Shown here: piece by piece, positions 1 through 7,583 of the stretch
How positions within the stretch are numbered: position 1 is the stretch's first letter
How the letters are laid out: the number at the start of each line of letters is the position of its first letter
From: Nitrososphaerales archaeon TH5895
GTDB lineage: Archaea; Thermoproteota; Nitrososphaeria; Nitrososphaerales; Nitrososphaeraceae
Length of the DNA: 18,885 nt
Direction: 5' to 3'
NCBI GenBank assembly: GCA_014523695.1
Contig: JAATVS010000107.1
Coordinates: 1 to 18,885, forward strand
Made by a program: the position numbers and the translations under genes
Notes under the pieces: model-generated
The model's database searches: none
The model's input: the letters and a program-made list of their open reading frames with translations, nothing else
What the model was told of the DNA's origin: nothing

Positions 1-399
1 AAAAGTTTTTCCATGATAGCCTCCATTCATCGAAATTACTCCCGGCTTTCCACTATACTTTCGTGAGAACTTGAGTGCTGTTTCAACCGCTTCTGCGCCT
101 GAATTTGAGAAAAATATCTTGTCAAGGCCAGATGGGACTACCTTAGATAGTTTCTTGAGCATAGTTGATCTGGCAGTATTATAGGTCGACATGTGGCAGA
201 CCATCAGTTTTTCTATTTGGTCTTTGATAGCTTCGACGACTCTATCGTTACAATGTCCCACCAATGCTACCCCATAGCCCGCCATACAATCAATATACTC
301 TTTTCCTGCATCATCCCATACTTTGGCACCTTTTCCGCGGTCGATGACAATAGGAAATCGTTGGTAGAGGTGCCCTAGGAAGTCATCCTCACTATTCAT
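1..399 (-). CDS. lysJ: LysJ/ArgD-type aminotransferase, N-terminal part (cut by window edge)
   Basis: Only the first 133 codons are present. The ATG lies at 399-397 and the rest lies beyond base 1. The translation begins MNSEDDFLGHLYQRFPIVID and contains AGYGVALVGHCNDRVVEAI and SNSGAEAVETALKF. These are the N-terminal arm and the pyridoxal-phosphate phosphate-binding region of class III aminotransferases of the acetylornithine/LysW-gamma-lysine group. The family transfers an amino group from glutamate to the semialdehyde made by LysY. In archaea with a LysW carrier one enzyme is thought to serve both the lysine and arginine branches, and I infer that here from the neighbours. The start codon lies inside the end of lysZ, an 8-base overlap, so the two are almost certainly co-transcribed. 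The PLP-binding lysine lies outside the window. The alternative label argD cannot be separated by sequence alone. Confidence 0.9.
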   Translation of the reverse strand, partial: MNSEDDFLGHLYQRFPIVIDRGKGAKVWDDAGKEYIDCMAGYGVALVGHCNDRVVEAIKDQIEKLMVCHMSTYNTARSTMLKKLSKVVPSGLDKIFFSNSGAEAVETALKFSRKYSGKPGVISMNGGYHGKTF

Positions 400-1204
400 G
401 TGCCGTTATCACCGTGCAATTTTGATGAGCTAATAATTTGGATATAGGATTTTCTCTTGATCCGCTGCCAACTATGGCCTCCCCAACGCCTAGCTCCAAA
501 GCTTCAGTGCATGCTAAAATTTTCTTTTCCATTCCAAAACCGATCTTGGGGAGCATCCTTTTCGCCTCACCTAGAGTCAGATTTTCAATCAGTCTCCCGT
601 CAATTAATAGGCCTGTTACATCGGTGAGGAATATAACCTTGTCTGCTCGCATACTCCCCGCTAGCTGTGCGGCTGCTCTGTCCCCGTCAACATTAAGATA
701 TTCAAATTCTTCTCCTAATGCGATTGGTGAGATTACGGGAACAAAGTCTTTGTCAAGTAGGACCTCAATAAGCGAATTGTTTACGTGGTTAATTTTTCCT
801 GTATAACCTCCATCAATAGACATTTTTCTTCCCTTGTCGTTGATGATCAACAATTTCTTCTTACGTTCGGCCCTTAGAAGGCCACCATCTACCCCAGCAA
901 TGCCAACTGCATTTATCCCCTCTTTTAGCAACCTTGTCACGATCGATTTGTTCACTTGGCCTGACATGACCATTGTGTATGCTTCCGCGGTGTCCCGATC
1001 AGTGTATCTACTTTTGATTCCTCCTGGCGACACTATAAATCGTTGCTTCACGCCTAATTTAGTAGCAACACTAGTAACCTGTTTTCCTCCCCCGTGTACA
1101 ATAACTATCTTTTCGTTGCGCAACAACAACGCTACCATGTCATCAAAAATAGAAGCATGCAAACTATCAGATACTATACTACCACCAATTTTGACTACTA
1201 TCAT
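392..1204 (-). CDS. lysZ: [LysW]-aminoadipate/[LysW]-glutamate kinase
   Basis: This 270-residue amino-acid kinase phosphorylates the side-chain carboxylate of aminoadipate (lysine branch) or glutamate (arginine branch) bound to the LysW carrier protein. Visible motifs are the N-terminal KIGGS (residues 5-9), HGGGKQV (37-43), GGIKSRYTDRDT (61-72), the NVDGDRAAAQLA segment and FLTDVTGLL. All are typical of the N-acetylglutamate kinase/LysZ fold. The length matches the family. The SRYTD segment replaces the acetylglutamate-binding surface of bacterial ArgB and fits LysZ-type enzymes (from memory, not a search). Its ATG overlaps the TGA of lysY as ATGA, and its stop lies inside the start of lysJ, so translation is probably coupled. 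No Shine-Dalgarno sequence precedes the start. Whether it acts on one or both substrates is inference. Confidence 0.93.
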   Translation of the reverse strand: MIVVKIGGSIVSDSLHASIFDDMVALLLRNEKIVIVHGGGKQVTSVATKLGVKQRFIVSPGGIKSRYTDRDTAEAYTMVMSGQVNKSIVTRLLKEGINAVGIAGVDGGLLRAERKKKLLIINDKGRKMSIDGGYTGKINHVNNSLIEVLLDKDFVPVISPIALGEEFEYLNVDGDRAAAQLAGSMRADKVIFLTDVTGLLIDGRLIENLTLGEAKRMLPKIGFGMEKKILACTEALELGVGEAIVGSGSRENPISKLLAHQNCTVITAHE

Positions 1205-2253
1205 ACCGGAGTAATTGGCGTGAATTTCAGTCCCTCTACTTCATTGAACCCGAACATCACATTCATATTTTGAATCGCAGACCCAGCAGCGCCCTTCATC
1301 AAATTATCGGATGCTGATAATGCAACTATTCTCTTATTGTCCTCATCAATGTCAAAACCGATATCGCAGAAGTTTGAGCCGATAAGAAACTTGGGATCGG
1401 GGAATTTGTACAGTCCCTTTTTATCTCGTATTAGACGTATGAAGTGCTCGGCACTATAGGATGCACGATAAATTTTCCAGAGCTCCAATTCTGTGACATC
1501 TTTTTTCATAAAAACGTGGTTAGTGGTTAGTATACCTCGTACAATGTTAACAGCGTGAGGAGTCATACTGACCTTGACGTGGCTCCTTGTAACTGTTTGT
1601 AATTCCTGCTCTATCTCTGCTGTATGTCTGTGTTTGGCTGGTTTATATGGCCTAATTACTCCATAACGCATAGCGTGATGTGTACCTGCGTTTTCACTTG
1701 CGCCGGCTCCTGATGAGCCAATCTTGCTATCTACAACGATGTGGTCAGTGTCAATTAGATCTTTTTCAATTAAGGGTCTTATCGAGAGCAGTGACGTAAC
1801 TGCCATGCATCCTGGGCAAGAAACTAGGCGTGATCCCTTTATCTTTTCCCTATTGAATTCTGGGACTCCATACGCTGACAAAGATAGCATCTCGGGGAAT
1901 GGATGTTCCCATCCATACCATTTGACGTAATCCTTAGGATCCTTTAGACGAAAATCCGCTGAAAGGTCAATAATTCTCATTCCGCGATCATAGAGATCCT
2001 TTACGATACTACTTGATTTGCCATGAGGAAGCGCAGTAAAGACGAGATCACATTTATCTGATAACTTTTCTGTATCTAGGCTCGAGAAAGTCAGATCTAT
2101 GAACCCCTTTAGACTTGGATGAACACGATGAACAAGCTCGCCAGCTTTTTGTCTGGAGGTTATCATGTTCACCTCAACTTTTGGGTGAGTAGATAGCAGC
2201 CGCAAAAGCTCTCCTCCTACGTAACCTGATGCTCCGATAACACCTACCTTCAT
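1201..2253 (-). CDS. lysY: [LysW]-aminoadipyl/glutamyl phosphate reductase
   Basis: This 350-residue NADPH-dependent reductase of the ArgC/LysY family converts the LysW-bound acyl phosphate made by LysZ into the semialdehyde. The Rossmann motif GASGYVGGELLRLL sits at residues 7-20. The catalytic cysteine is C149 in SCPGCMAV, followed by SKIGSSGAGASENAG (176-190). The catalytic histidine is probably H210 in KHRHTAEIEQEL. The length is normal for the family. It is the first gene of the visible operon, and a TATA-like AT tract is centred about 27 bases upstream of the ATG, so the message may be leaderless. The LysW/LysX-dependent function rests on archaeal context. An ArgC acting on free N-acetylglutamyl phosphate is the alternative. 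Confidence 0.93.
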   Translation of the reverse strand: MKVGVIGASGYVGGELLRLLSTHPKVEVNMITSRQKAGELVHRVHPSLKGFIDLTFSSLDTEKLSDKCDLVFTALPHGKSSSIVKDLYDRGMRIIDLSADFRLKDPKDYVKWYGWEHPFPEMLSLSAYGVPEFNREKIKGSRLVSCPGCMAVTSLLSIRPLIEKDLIDTDHIVVDSKIGSSGAGASENAGTHHAMRYGVIRPYKPAKHRHTAEIEQELQTVTRSHVKVSMTPHAVNIVRGILTTNHVFMKKDVTELELWKIYRASYSAEHFIRLIRDKKGLYKFPDPKFLIGSNFCDIGFDIDEDNKRIVALSASDNLMKGAAGSAIQNMNVMFGFNEVEGLKFTPITPV

Positions 2254-2689
2254 ATACTATTTTCATCAGTATGATCTTTTTAATCGTTTTATGAATTTTT
2301 ATGTCTTGATCTTGTCATATGCTTGTTCAACTGACACCCATTAGCTTATTGATTCTTATTCCAATCACAAAGCAATGCCTTGTCTGGTCCTATTGTCGAA
2401 TCAACTATCTGCTGCAATGTAGACTCCAACGGGAACATGTCTGATTATCCAAGCTATAACCATCTCCATTCTCGTCATCATCATATATACATGGATCTTT
2501 TTCGTTGCTAGACTCTGTGTGTTGGAATTACCAGGGTTAATCATGAGCGGCATGTTCACTCGTGTTTGCTGTGACATTTTTGTTGAATTTTAGATACAGT
2601 TAGAGTCTAACGATTGGCATGGCAAGAATTTGTGCTCAAATTCGGCAGACCATATCATTCAGCACATCTGGGCGACATTTATCATCGCC
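2254..2689. other. Gene-poor interval between lysY and argG
   Basis: There is no convincing gene here. I looked for the expected lysW (about 55 residues, CxxC pairs, acidic C-terminus ending EDWGE-like) on both strands and did not find it. The minus strand holds a start-less 40-codon frame (2527-2408, stop at 2407-2405) containing an EF-hand-like loop, and an overlapping 50-codon ATG frame of unremarkable composition. Apart from the lysY promoter at its left end, nothing else stands out. Confidence 0.5.
2274..2286 (-). promoter_or_regulatory. Probable TATA element of lysY operon
   Basis: On the minus strand the sequence reads gattaaaaagatc, centred about 27 bases before the lysY ATG. This is the spacing expected when transcription starts at or next to the first base of the start codon. 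No Shine-Dalgarno sequence lies between. Assigned by eye. Confidence 0.5.
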
Positions 2690-3895
2690 TCAATCTTCTC
2701 CTGATGGCTCAAATTTTGATATAATCTTGTTAGAAACGACTGATTGCTTTCCCCATAATTCTATGAATCCCTTCGCAAGCCTTTGATCGAAGACTGATCT
2801 CTTTGAATAGGTAGCTGTATCTGGGTCGTAAATAGCATTTTTTGAACTCCTTCCAACGACTCGGCAAGAACCATTTTGAAGTCTCAGTCTCACCTTTCCA
2901 TTTACCCTTGATTGGACCCTATTGATGAACTCATCCAAATCCTTTCTCAAAGGTTCAAGCCAGAGGCCTGAGTAAACCAGCCAGCTCCATTTTTCTTCTA
3001 TTATCCCTTTAAAATTGATCTCATGATCGGTAAGTACTAAATTTTCCAGATCCTTGTGACATTCAATGAGTGAAATAGCGGCAGGTGCTTCGTACACCTC
3101 GCGAGACTTGATACCTACAATCCGATTCTCAACCAAGTCCACAATACCTACCCCATGAGAGCCAGCTATCTTGTTCATCTCTTCAATCAAATCCAGAAGA
3201 TTCAAACTATGACCATCCAAAGCCATAGGTATGCCTGATCGAAACTCGATCTCTATGTATCTTGCTTCATTGGAACGGTTCTTGACAAAGTGGAATATAC
3301 TCTCAGGGGGCTCTACGCTTGCATCCTCCAATTCTCCACCTTCAATGGCCCTCCCCCATAAGTTAACATCAATACTATAATTTTTAGCCTCCAAGGGGAT
3401 AGGGATGTTTTCTTCCATGGCAAATCTGAGCTCTTCATCACGAGTCAAATTCATGTCTCTGATAGGAGCAAGTATATTGAGGTCTGGATTAAGTGATTTT
3501 ATAGTTATGTCAAATCTAACCTGATCGTTCCCTTTACCAGTACATCCGTGTGCGACGAAGTTTGTAGCTTCGGTGGCTGCCACGTCGACCAATTTCGATG
3601 CTATTAGTGGACGAGCTAAAGCAGTTGCCAGTGGATACTTCCCCTGGTAGAGCGCATTCGCCTTAAGGGATCTGCTAACATAATCGTTTGCGAATTCTTC
3701 CCTTGAATCAATATGAATATGCCGAGCTGCTCCAATCGCAAGAGCCCTATTTTCGATTTCATTAAAGTCTTCATCCTGTCCACAATCCACTGTTACAGTC
3801 GTCACAATAGCATCATGAATTTTCTGCAAATATCTTATGCATACCGATGTATCTAGACCACCTGAATATGCTAGAACAACTTTTTTCTTGACCAT
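2690..3895 (-). CDS. argG: Argininosuccinate synthase
   Basis: The enzyme joins citrulline and aspartate with ATP to give argininosuccinate, AMP and pyrophosphate, the penultimate step of arginine synthesis. The N-terminal ATP pyrophosphatase P-loop AYSGGLDTS is at residues 9-17 when counted from the ATG at 3895. YPLATALARPLIA and GCTGKGNDQVRFD (117-129) are the citrulline/aspartate/ATP-binding hallmarks. The length of 401 residues is normal. I prefer the ATG at 3895-3893 over a TTG six bases upstream (3901), because the conserved strand starts directly after it. A TATA-like CATAAATC lies about 30 bases upstream. It is on the same strand as the lys/arg cluster but 436 bases away, so it is probably a separate transcription unit. 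Confidence 0.96.
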   Translation of the reverse strand: MVKKKVVLAYSGGLDTSVCIRYLQKIHDAIVTTVTVDCGQDEDFNEIENRALAIGAARHIHIDSREEFANDYVSRSLKANALYQGKYPLATALARPLIASKLVDVAATEATNFVAHGCTGKGNDQVRFDITIKSLNPDLNILAPIRDMNLTRDEELRFAMEENIPIPLEAKNYSIDVNLWGRAIEGGELEDASVEPPESIFHFVKNRSNEARYIEIEFRSGIPMALDGHSLNLLDLIEEMNKIAGSHGVGIVDLVENRIVGIKSREVYEAPAAISLIECHKDLENLVLTDHEINFKGIIEEKWSWLVYSGLWLEPLRKDLDEFINRVQSRVNGKVRLRLQNGSCRVVGRSSKNAIYDPDTATYSKRSVFDQRLAKGFIELWGKQSVVSNKIISKFEPSGED

Positions 3896-3918
3896 TACCA
3901 ACGCATGCCATTATTACT

Positions 3919-3932
3919 CTAGATTTATGTTT
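3919..3932 (-). promoter_or_regulatory. Probable TATA element of argG
   Basis: The minus strand reads aacataaatctaga, centred about 30 bases before the preferred argG ATG. A second AT-rich candidate (ataaaataattta, 3941-3953) lies farther upstream and would give a leader of about 26 bases. The choice between them is uncertain. Confidence 0.4.
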
Positions 3933-4432
3933 TTTGGTCTTAAATTATTTTATCGACAAGCTAGCCGAAGCTATCTAACAGACTTTTCAGGAAATCATGT
4001 GGTATCTTCGCCACTGATTGTTATTTCACTATTTTTTCGTCCTGGAAAAGAGAGTATAGGAACTAAAATGTATCTTGCATCGATCAAGTACTGATCATTA
4101 GTATTGGATAGATTGTCTGGAACCAGTTGGAGGTGTACGTCGCATCATTTTATTCTTCAAAGAAAAAATTTGATGTCGAACAGTTAGATAGACAGGTTCC
4201 ATAATATCACCTTGCGCCTTGATTTGCAAACTGTTGACTACTAGTTGTCTACCAACGGAGATAGAATAAACTTCGGGAGATCATTATATTGAGGAAGATA
4301 GCATGAAGCTGCACGACTATGGACAACCAAGAATATGTATCTGAATCGAGTTCTGTAATATTCTGTCAGTAGGCTAATTCAAGCAAATTCACTCAAATGC
4401 AACCATTTCCTGTTCCAGTCTAGCTCAGAACA

Positions 4433-4442
4433 GATTTATCAT
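4433..4442 (+). promoter_or_regulatory. Probable TATA element of the HTH regulator
   Basis: The sequence gatttatcat is centred about 26 bases before the GTG start at 4463, consistent with a leaderless transcript starting at the GTG. Assigned by eye. Confidence 0.45.
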
Positions 4443-4462
4443 CCGCTTGTTGCTAACTTATC

Positions 4463-5365
4463 GTGTATAGAAGATATACGCTTGAGGAGGTTAAAAGGAA
4501 AATCTTCGGTCTTCTTGAAAATCAAATGACAGGTATGTCTGGTGTCGAATTGGCGAATAAAACTGGTATCAATCGAATGACGATTACAAAGTATTTGAAT
4601 CTATTGTATTCAATCGGATTGATCAGAAAGAAGAAAATCGGGACAGTCAATGTGTGGTTTCTTGAATCCGGGTTGAATTATCCTGGATCTTTTATCAACT
4701 ATAACGATCTGCAGCAGAGATTTATGAATGCGATTTTAATAGGTAGTGATGAGTTGTCATCGAAATTGATCATGAATGCATTAAACTCAGGAGCAGATAG
4801 ACTGAAGCTCCTCACAGATGTCTTCCTGCCGACAGTTAATACTATTAGTGAGCTTTATAGCAGAGGGAAACTGAACAGGGTAGAACGAATAATCTGTCAA
4901 AGCGTCGTGATAGCGATCTTGGATTTCATCAAGTACAGTATTTACAATGGCGAAAAGAGATCTGAAATTTCTGCCCTAGTTGTCTGTGGATCTGAAGATG
5001 CAATTATACATTCAAAGATTATCGATTTGTCACTTCGCTTTGAGAACTGTGATACACGATATATTGGCAATGTCGAAGGGGCACTTGATCCATTCTTCGA
5101 TATCGATTTTCAGCGCTACGCAACTAAAATATGGGGAAACAAAACCGGAGTTATCATTTTGTGTATTTGCTCATCTGTAGAGAGTTCAATCCGCTTTCTG
5201 TATTCAGCGGCTCATGTGCTTCGGAACAAACTTACCGCTCGCCTCATCTTATGCTTAATGACCAATAGTGAACTAAAGGAAGCACATGATTTTGAACACG
5301 CAGATCACATTGCATCCAGCCCCTTTGATCTACTCATGTGGCTAAGGGACTTACTTCAAAAATAG
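4463..5365 (+). CDS. Winged-helix regulator with degenerate cobalamin-binding-like module
   Basis: This 300-residue protein has an N-terminal winged helix (about residues 5-68): a leading helix, GMSGVELANKTGINRMTITKYLNLL as the helix-turn-helix, then IRKKKIGTVNVWFLE as the wing. Residues 82-160 form a mostly helical stretch, ending in FLPTVNTISELYSRGKLNRVER. It resembles the four-helix cap of B12-binding modules such as that of CarH or methionine synthase. Residues 168-300 alternate strand and helix like the Rossmann half of that module (ALVVCGSEDAIIHSKIIDL, GVIILCICSSV, ARLILCLMT). Key cobalamin residues look altered: the cap Trp is Tyr132, the Glu-His pair is Glu141-Arg142, and there is no DxHxxG, only His183 in an EDAIIHSK context. 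The start is a GTG, with an in-frame stop three codons upstream and a TATA box at -26. I infer a DNA-binding sensor; the ligand and targets are unknown. Confidence 0.8.
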   Translation: MYRRYTLEEVKRKIFGLLENQMTGMSGVELANKTGINRMTITKYLNLLYSIGLIRKKKIGTVNVWFLESGLNYPGSFINYNDLQQRFMNAILIGSDELSSKLIMNALNSGADRLKLLTDVFLPTVNTISELYSRGKLNRVERIICQSVVIAILDFIKYSIYNGEKRSEISALVVCGSEDAIIHSKIIDLSLRFENCDTRYIGNVEGALDPFFDIDFQRYATKIWGNKTGVIILCICSSVESSIRFLYSAAHVLRNKLTARLILCLMTNSELKEAHDFEHADHIASSPFDLLMWLRDLLQK

Positions 5366-5627
5366 TACTACTTATTCCGCTTCTTCACTCCTCAAACGCT
5401 AAATCGTGCTCACACGCACACCAAACATGCATGTATCTGAATTTCTTTTTGGCTTGGTTTATCAGGTTGTCTAGAGCTATCATTACCTGGAAATATTTGT
5501 GACTGGACTGAGGCGAAGGCCATACAAAATTAGAGTGATTCGGCACTCGATCCATTGCGAAGTATTATTAGCATAGAAGCCAATACTGCCAGAAACTATT
5601 GGAGAAATAATTTGCTATCGTTCTAAT

Positions 5628-6446
5628 TCAAAATCCTAACTTTACCAATTGTTTTAAACCTCTCTTTTTGAATCGTACAAAGGTTACATCTATTGGATAT
5701 CGCGAAATCAAAATATTCTGGTGTGAATGAATCGGATAAATTTCTTGTCCATCTATAATCAAGTTGGTGTCATAGTTGCTTTCGACAACGATATTTTCAA
5801 CAGGAACAACAATACTTGGCATTCGATTAATTGATCCTACTGGAACAATTATTAGAGATTCTAGATTCTCTTGAAGTAATGGACCACCTAGAGAATAACA
5901 ATGACCGGTAGAACCGGTAGGAGTTGACACCGCAACACCATCCATTCTTTGCTTAATTTCATCTCCCAGAGTATTTATGGAGAAGTATGGGGTTCTCATA
6001 TCACTCGATCTTGTACATAAGATCTCGTTCAGTGCAGGAAAAGTTTGTATTCCATCAGCGGTTGCAAAAATTCTGAGTCGTCGTTCCAGAAGATAATCGC
6101 CGCTGAGCGTGTCGTATATAGATTTTTCTATCATGTCTGCACCTATCTCAGACAGAATGCCTCTATTTCCTCCAATATTCATGGGTAGTATCGGCGTGTT
6201 GGGTGGTACTCCTCTGCATGCCCTTAGAGTTGTCCCGTCACCGCCGATAGCAATCGCGATATCTATATTAGCTTTTTCTAAGTCTGAATATGATGCTGGA
6301 ATTGATCCCTGAATAGATAATGGTAGGATTGAATATGAGCTGATATTGGCCGCACCTAAGATCTTGACGATAACTTGAGCGGTCTCCTGCGCTTCCTTGC
6401 TGTTCATTTTTGTTGCAATGGCCACTTTGTGGATGTCCTCAGACAT
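5628..6446 (-). CDS. nadK: NAD kinase
   Basis: This 272-residue cytosolic kinase makes NADP from NAD using ATP or polyphosphate. Family motifs are in order: IAIGGDGTTLRA with GGDGT at residues 68-72, NIGGNRGILSE (90-100), ALNE with the NAD-binding Asn-Glu at 140-141, DGVAVSTPTGSTG (169-181) and LIIDGQE near the C-terminus. The usual TGSTAY is TGSTGH here, followed by CYSLGG, a local variation of the NAD-ribose pocket. The length is normal. It is convergent with the HTH regulator and has no operon partner. A TATA-like CATTTAAG sits about 34 bases before the ATG, so the leader would be short. Confidence 0.95.
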   Translation of the reverse strand: MSEDIHKVAIATKMNSKEAQETAQVIVKILGAANISSYSILPLSIQGSIPASYSDLEKANIDIAIAIGGDGTTLRACRGVPPNTPILPMNIGGNRGILSEIGADMIEKSIYDTLSGDYLLERRLRIFATADGIQTFPALNEILCTRSSDMRTPYFSINTLGDEIKQRMDGVAVSTPTGSTGHCYSLGGPLLQENLESLIIVPVGSINRMPSIVVPVENIVVESNYDTNLIIDGQEIYPIHSHQNILISRYPIDVTFVRFKKRGLKQLVKLGF

Positions 6447-6473
6447 GAGCTAATAGAAAATATCACTGAGCAT

Positions 6474-6485
6474 ACACTTAAATGC
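6474..6485 (-). promoter_or_regulatory. Probable TATA element of nadK
   Basis: The minus strand reads gcatttaagtgt, centred about 34 bases upstream of the nadK ATG. It is the only good AT box at suitable spacing; a second A/T run at 6456-6466 is too close to the start. Confidence 0.35.
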
Positions 6486-6542
6486 ATTTACATCAGTGTT
6501 GAAAAAAAACTGTCCAATTTGTTTTCTGAGGGAACCCACACG

Positions 6543-6550
6543 AATAAATA
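6543..6550 (+). promoter_or_regulatory. Possible TATA element of tRNA-Ile
   Basis: The octamer aataaata lies about 37 bases before the mature 5' end of the tRNA, as expected for an archaeal tRNA promoter with a short 5' leader removed by RNase P. Confidence 0.4.
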
Positions 6551-6582
6551 ACACAGGATTTGAACATCAATAGCACAATAAT

Positions 6583-6656
6583 GGGCCGATAGCTCAGCTT
6601 GGTGGAGCGTTCGACTGATAATCGAAAGGTCGAGGGTTCAACTCCCTTTCGGCCCA
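6583..6656 (+). tRNA. tRNA-Ile (anticodon GAU)
   Basis: A complete cloverleaf of 74 nt can be folded by hand. The acceptor stem pairs GGGCCGA (6583-6589) with TCGGCCC (6649-6655), with discriminator A at 6656. The D stem is GCTC (6592-6595)/GAGC (6605-6608). The anticodon stem TTCGA/TCGAA closes the loop CTGATAA with GAT at 6617-6619. The T stem GAGGG/CCCTT closes TTCAACT. There is no intron, and CCA is not encoded. GAU reads AUC and AUU codons and is the substrate of the IleS encoded at 9475-12690. Confidence 0.97.
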
Positions 6657-6674
6657 TTCTTCTCATTTCTTTCT
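6657..6674 (+). terminator. Pyrimidine/T-rich termination tract after tRNA-Ile
   Basis: Directly after the discriminator base the sequence is ttcttctcatttctttct, a T-rich run of the type that terminates archaeal transcription without a hairpin. Confidence 0.45.
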
Positions 6675-7583
6675 AAAACTATCATTATTTACGAATTAAA
6701 AAAAGACAATTGAGATTAGACATGGACGGTCCCATGATAATTAATATTCTAGACTCGATAATAAAATAGCAGAACTATGGGAGCCTCTCGCAAATGCCCA
6801 AATTTTTTGGACCTTGGAATCTATGAAAGACCTTATATGCACAAACAAAATGATGTGTCAAGAAGAAAGGAAATTCATAATGCACGCACATCTTTTCAAG
6901 CATACGTTCTGGGATGCGAGAGTGGGCAGAAAGAGATTCCCGATCAGCAATCAGTAAATACTACAATACGATCTTGCTATAAAGTGTTATGAATAATCTA
7001 GTATCAATCTAGAAAAAATATTCCATTGGATATTTATGAGGCGGAAGGATTGCAAGTGGAAGATTATTATCAATAAAATCTGCTGTGATGTGATCAGAAA
7101 TTAGAATTAATTCTGTTACAAAGCTGACTTAATTTGCAACGGTAATTTTTGTTAATATTTCATCTCCTTACGATTTTACAATTTGACACGTCATCACATC
7201 TTGCTATTCGAAGGTGTCGAATGGACAACTAGAATTGGCGGCTGGCAATATCCATGAGCTGTTTCCGTTTAATCTTAAAGAAATTTCGCAACCAATTCGC
7301 AAATTCGTAAGCTGCGCTGCTTCATTATACTCCTTTCCGAGGCGATATCTTTAGGGTATGAAGAGACAAGTTGCATCTTCCTACGGGCATCTGGCAAACT
7401 TATTTTCGATCTTATCCATCAAGGCCAACGGTACTAATGCAAGAAAAGGTCTGTACGCATTAGGTGTCACAACGCTGCCTAAGAAATTGGAAGCAGGTTC
7501 AAATAATTTAGTTTATTACACAATATCAATTTACACCTAAATAATTCAAAGTGGCACACTAATTCCAAACGATTATAGTTATT
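6657..7583. other. 927-base gene-poor stretch between tRNA-Ile and cdvC
   Basis: No gene can be assigned with confidence. Plus-strand candidates are a 71-codon ATG frame (6777-6992), an overlapping start-less 70-codon frame (6745-6957) whose residues look more protein-like, and a 60-codon ATG frame (7358-7540) with a TATA-like attata about 31 bases upstream. None has a recognisable domain. The minus strand holds a 48-codon start-less frame around 7340-7200. A C/D-box-like pair near 7085-7127 lacks a closing stem. The last 50 bases hold the AT-rich promoter of cdvC. The stretch may contain decayed genes or an unrecognised RNA. Confidence 0.45.

Larger units (their letters stand above)
3902..4462. 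other. Divergent intergenic region between argG and the HTH regulator
   Basis: About 560 bases carry the promoters of both divergent genes and little else that I can support. A minus-strand open frame (4144-3998, stop at 3997-3995) has 49 codons without an ATG or GTG start. A plus-strand frame running out of the antisense side of argG (to 4094) shows no recognisable domain. No tRNA, repeat or clear hairpin was seen. Operators for the neighbouring regulator could lie here but none is obvious. Confidence 0.45.

Noticed and set aside
438..1214. Plus-strand frames of 122 and 126 codons
   Set aside because: They are antisense to lysZ, whose motifs are unambiguous. The translations are Ser/Thr/Pro-rich shadows.
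2254..2689. Missing lysW gene
   Set aside because: Both strands were read for CxxC pairs and an acidic C-terminus; neither was found, so no lysW is called.
3837..4094. Plus-strand 85-codon frame
   Set aside because: It begins inside argG on the opposite strand, and the intergenic part shows no recognisable domain or promoter.
7085..7127. Possible C/D-box guide RNA (gtgatgt ... ctga)
   Set aside because: The C box departs from RTGATGA, no convincing C'/D' pair is present, and the flanks cannot form a terminal stem.
7200..7340. Minus-strand 48-codon frame (contains KEYNEAAQLTNLRIG)
   Set aside because: It has no start codon, no domain and no promoter; mentioned only as part of the gene-poor stretch.
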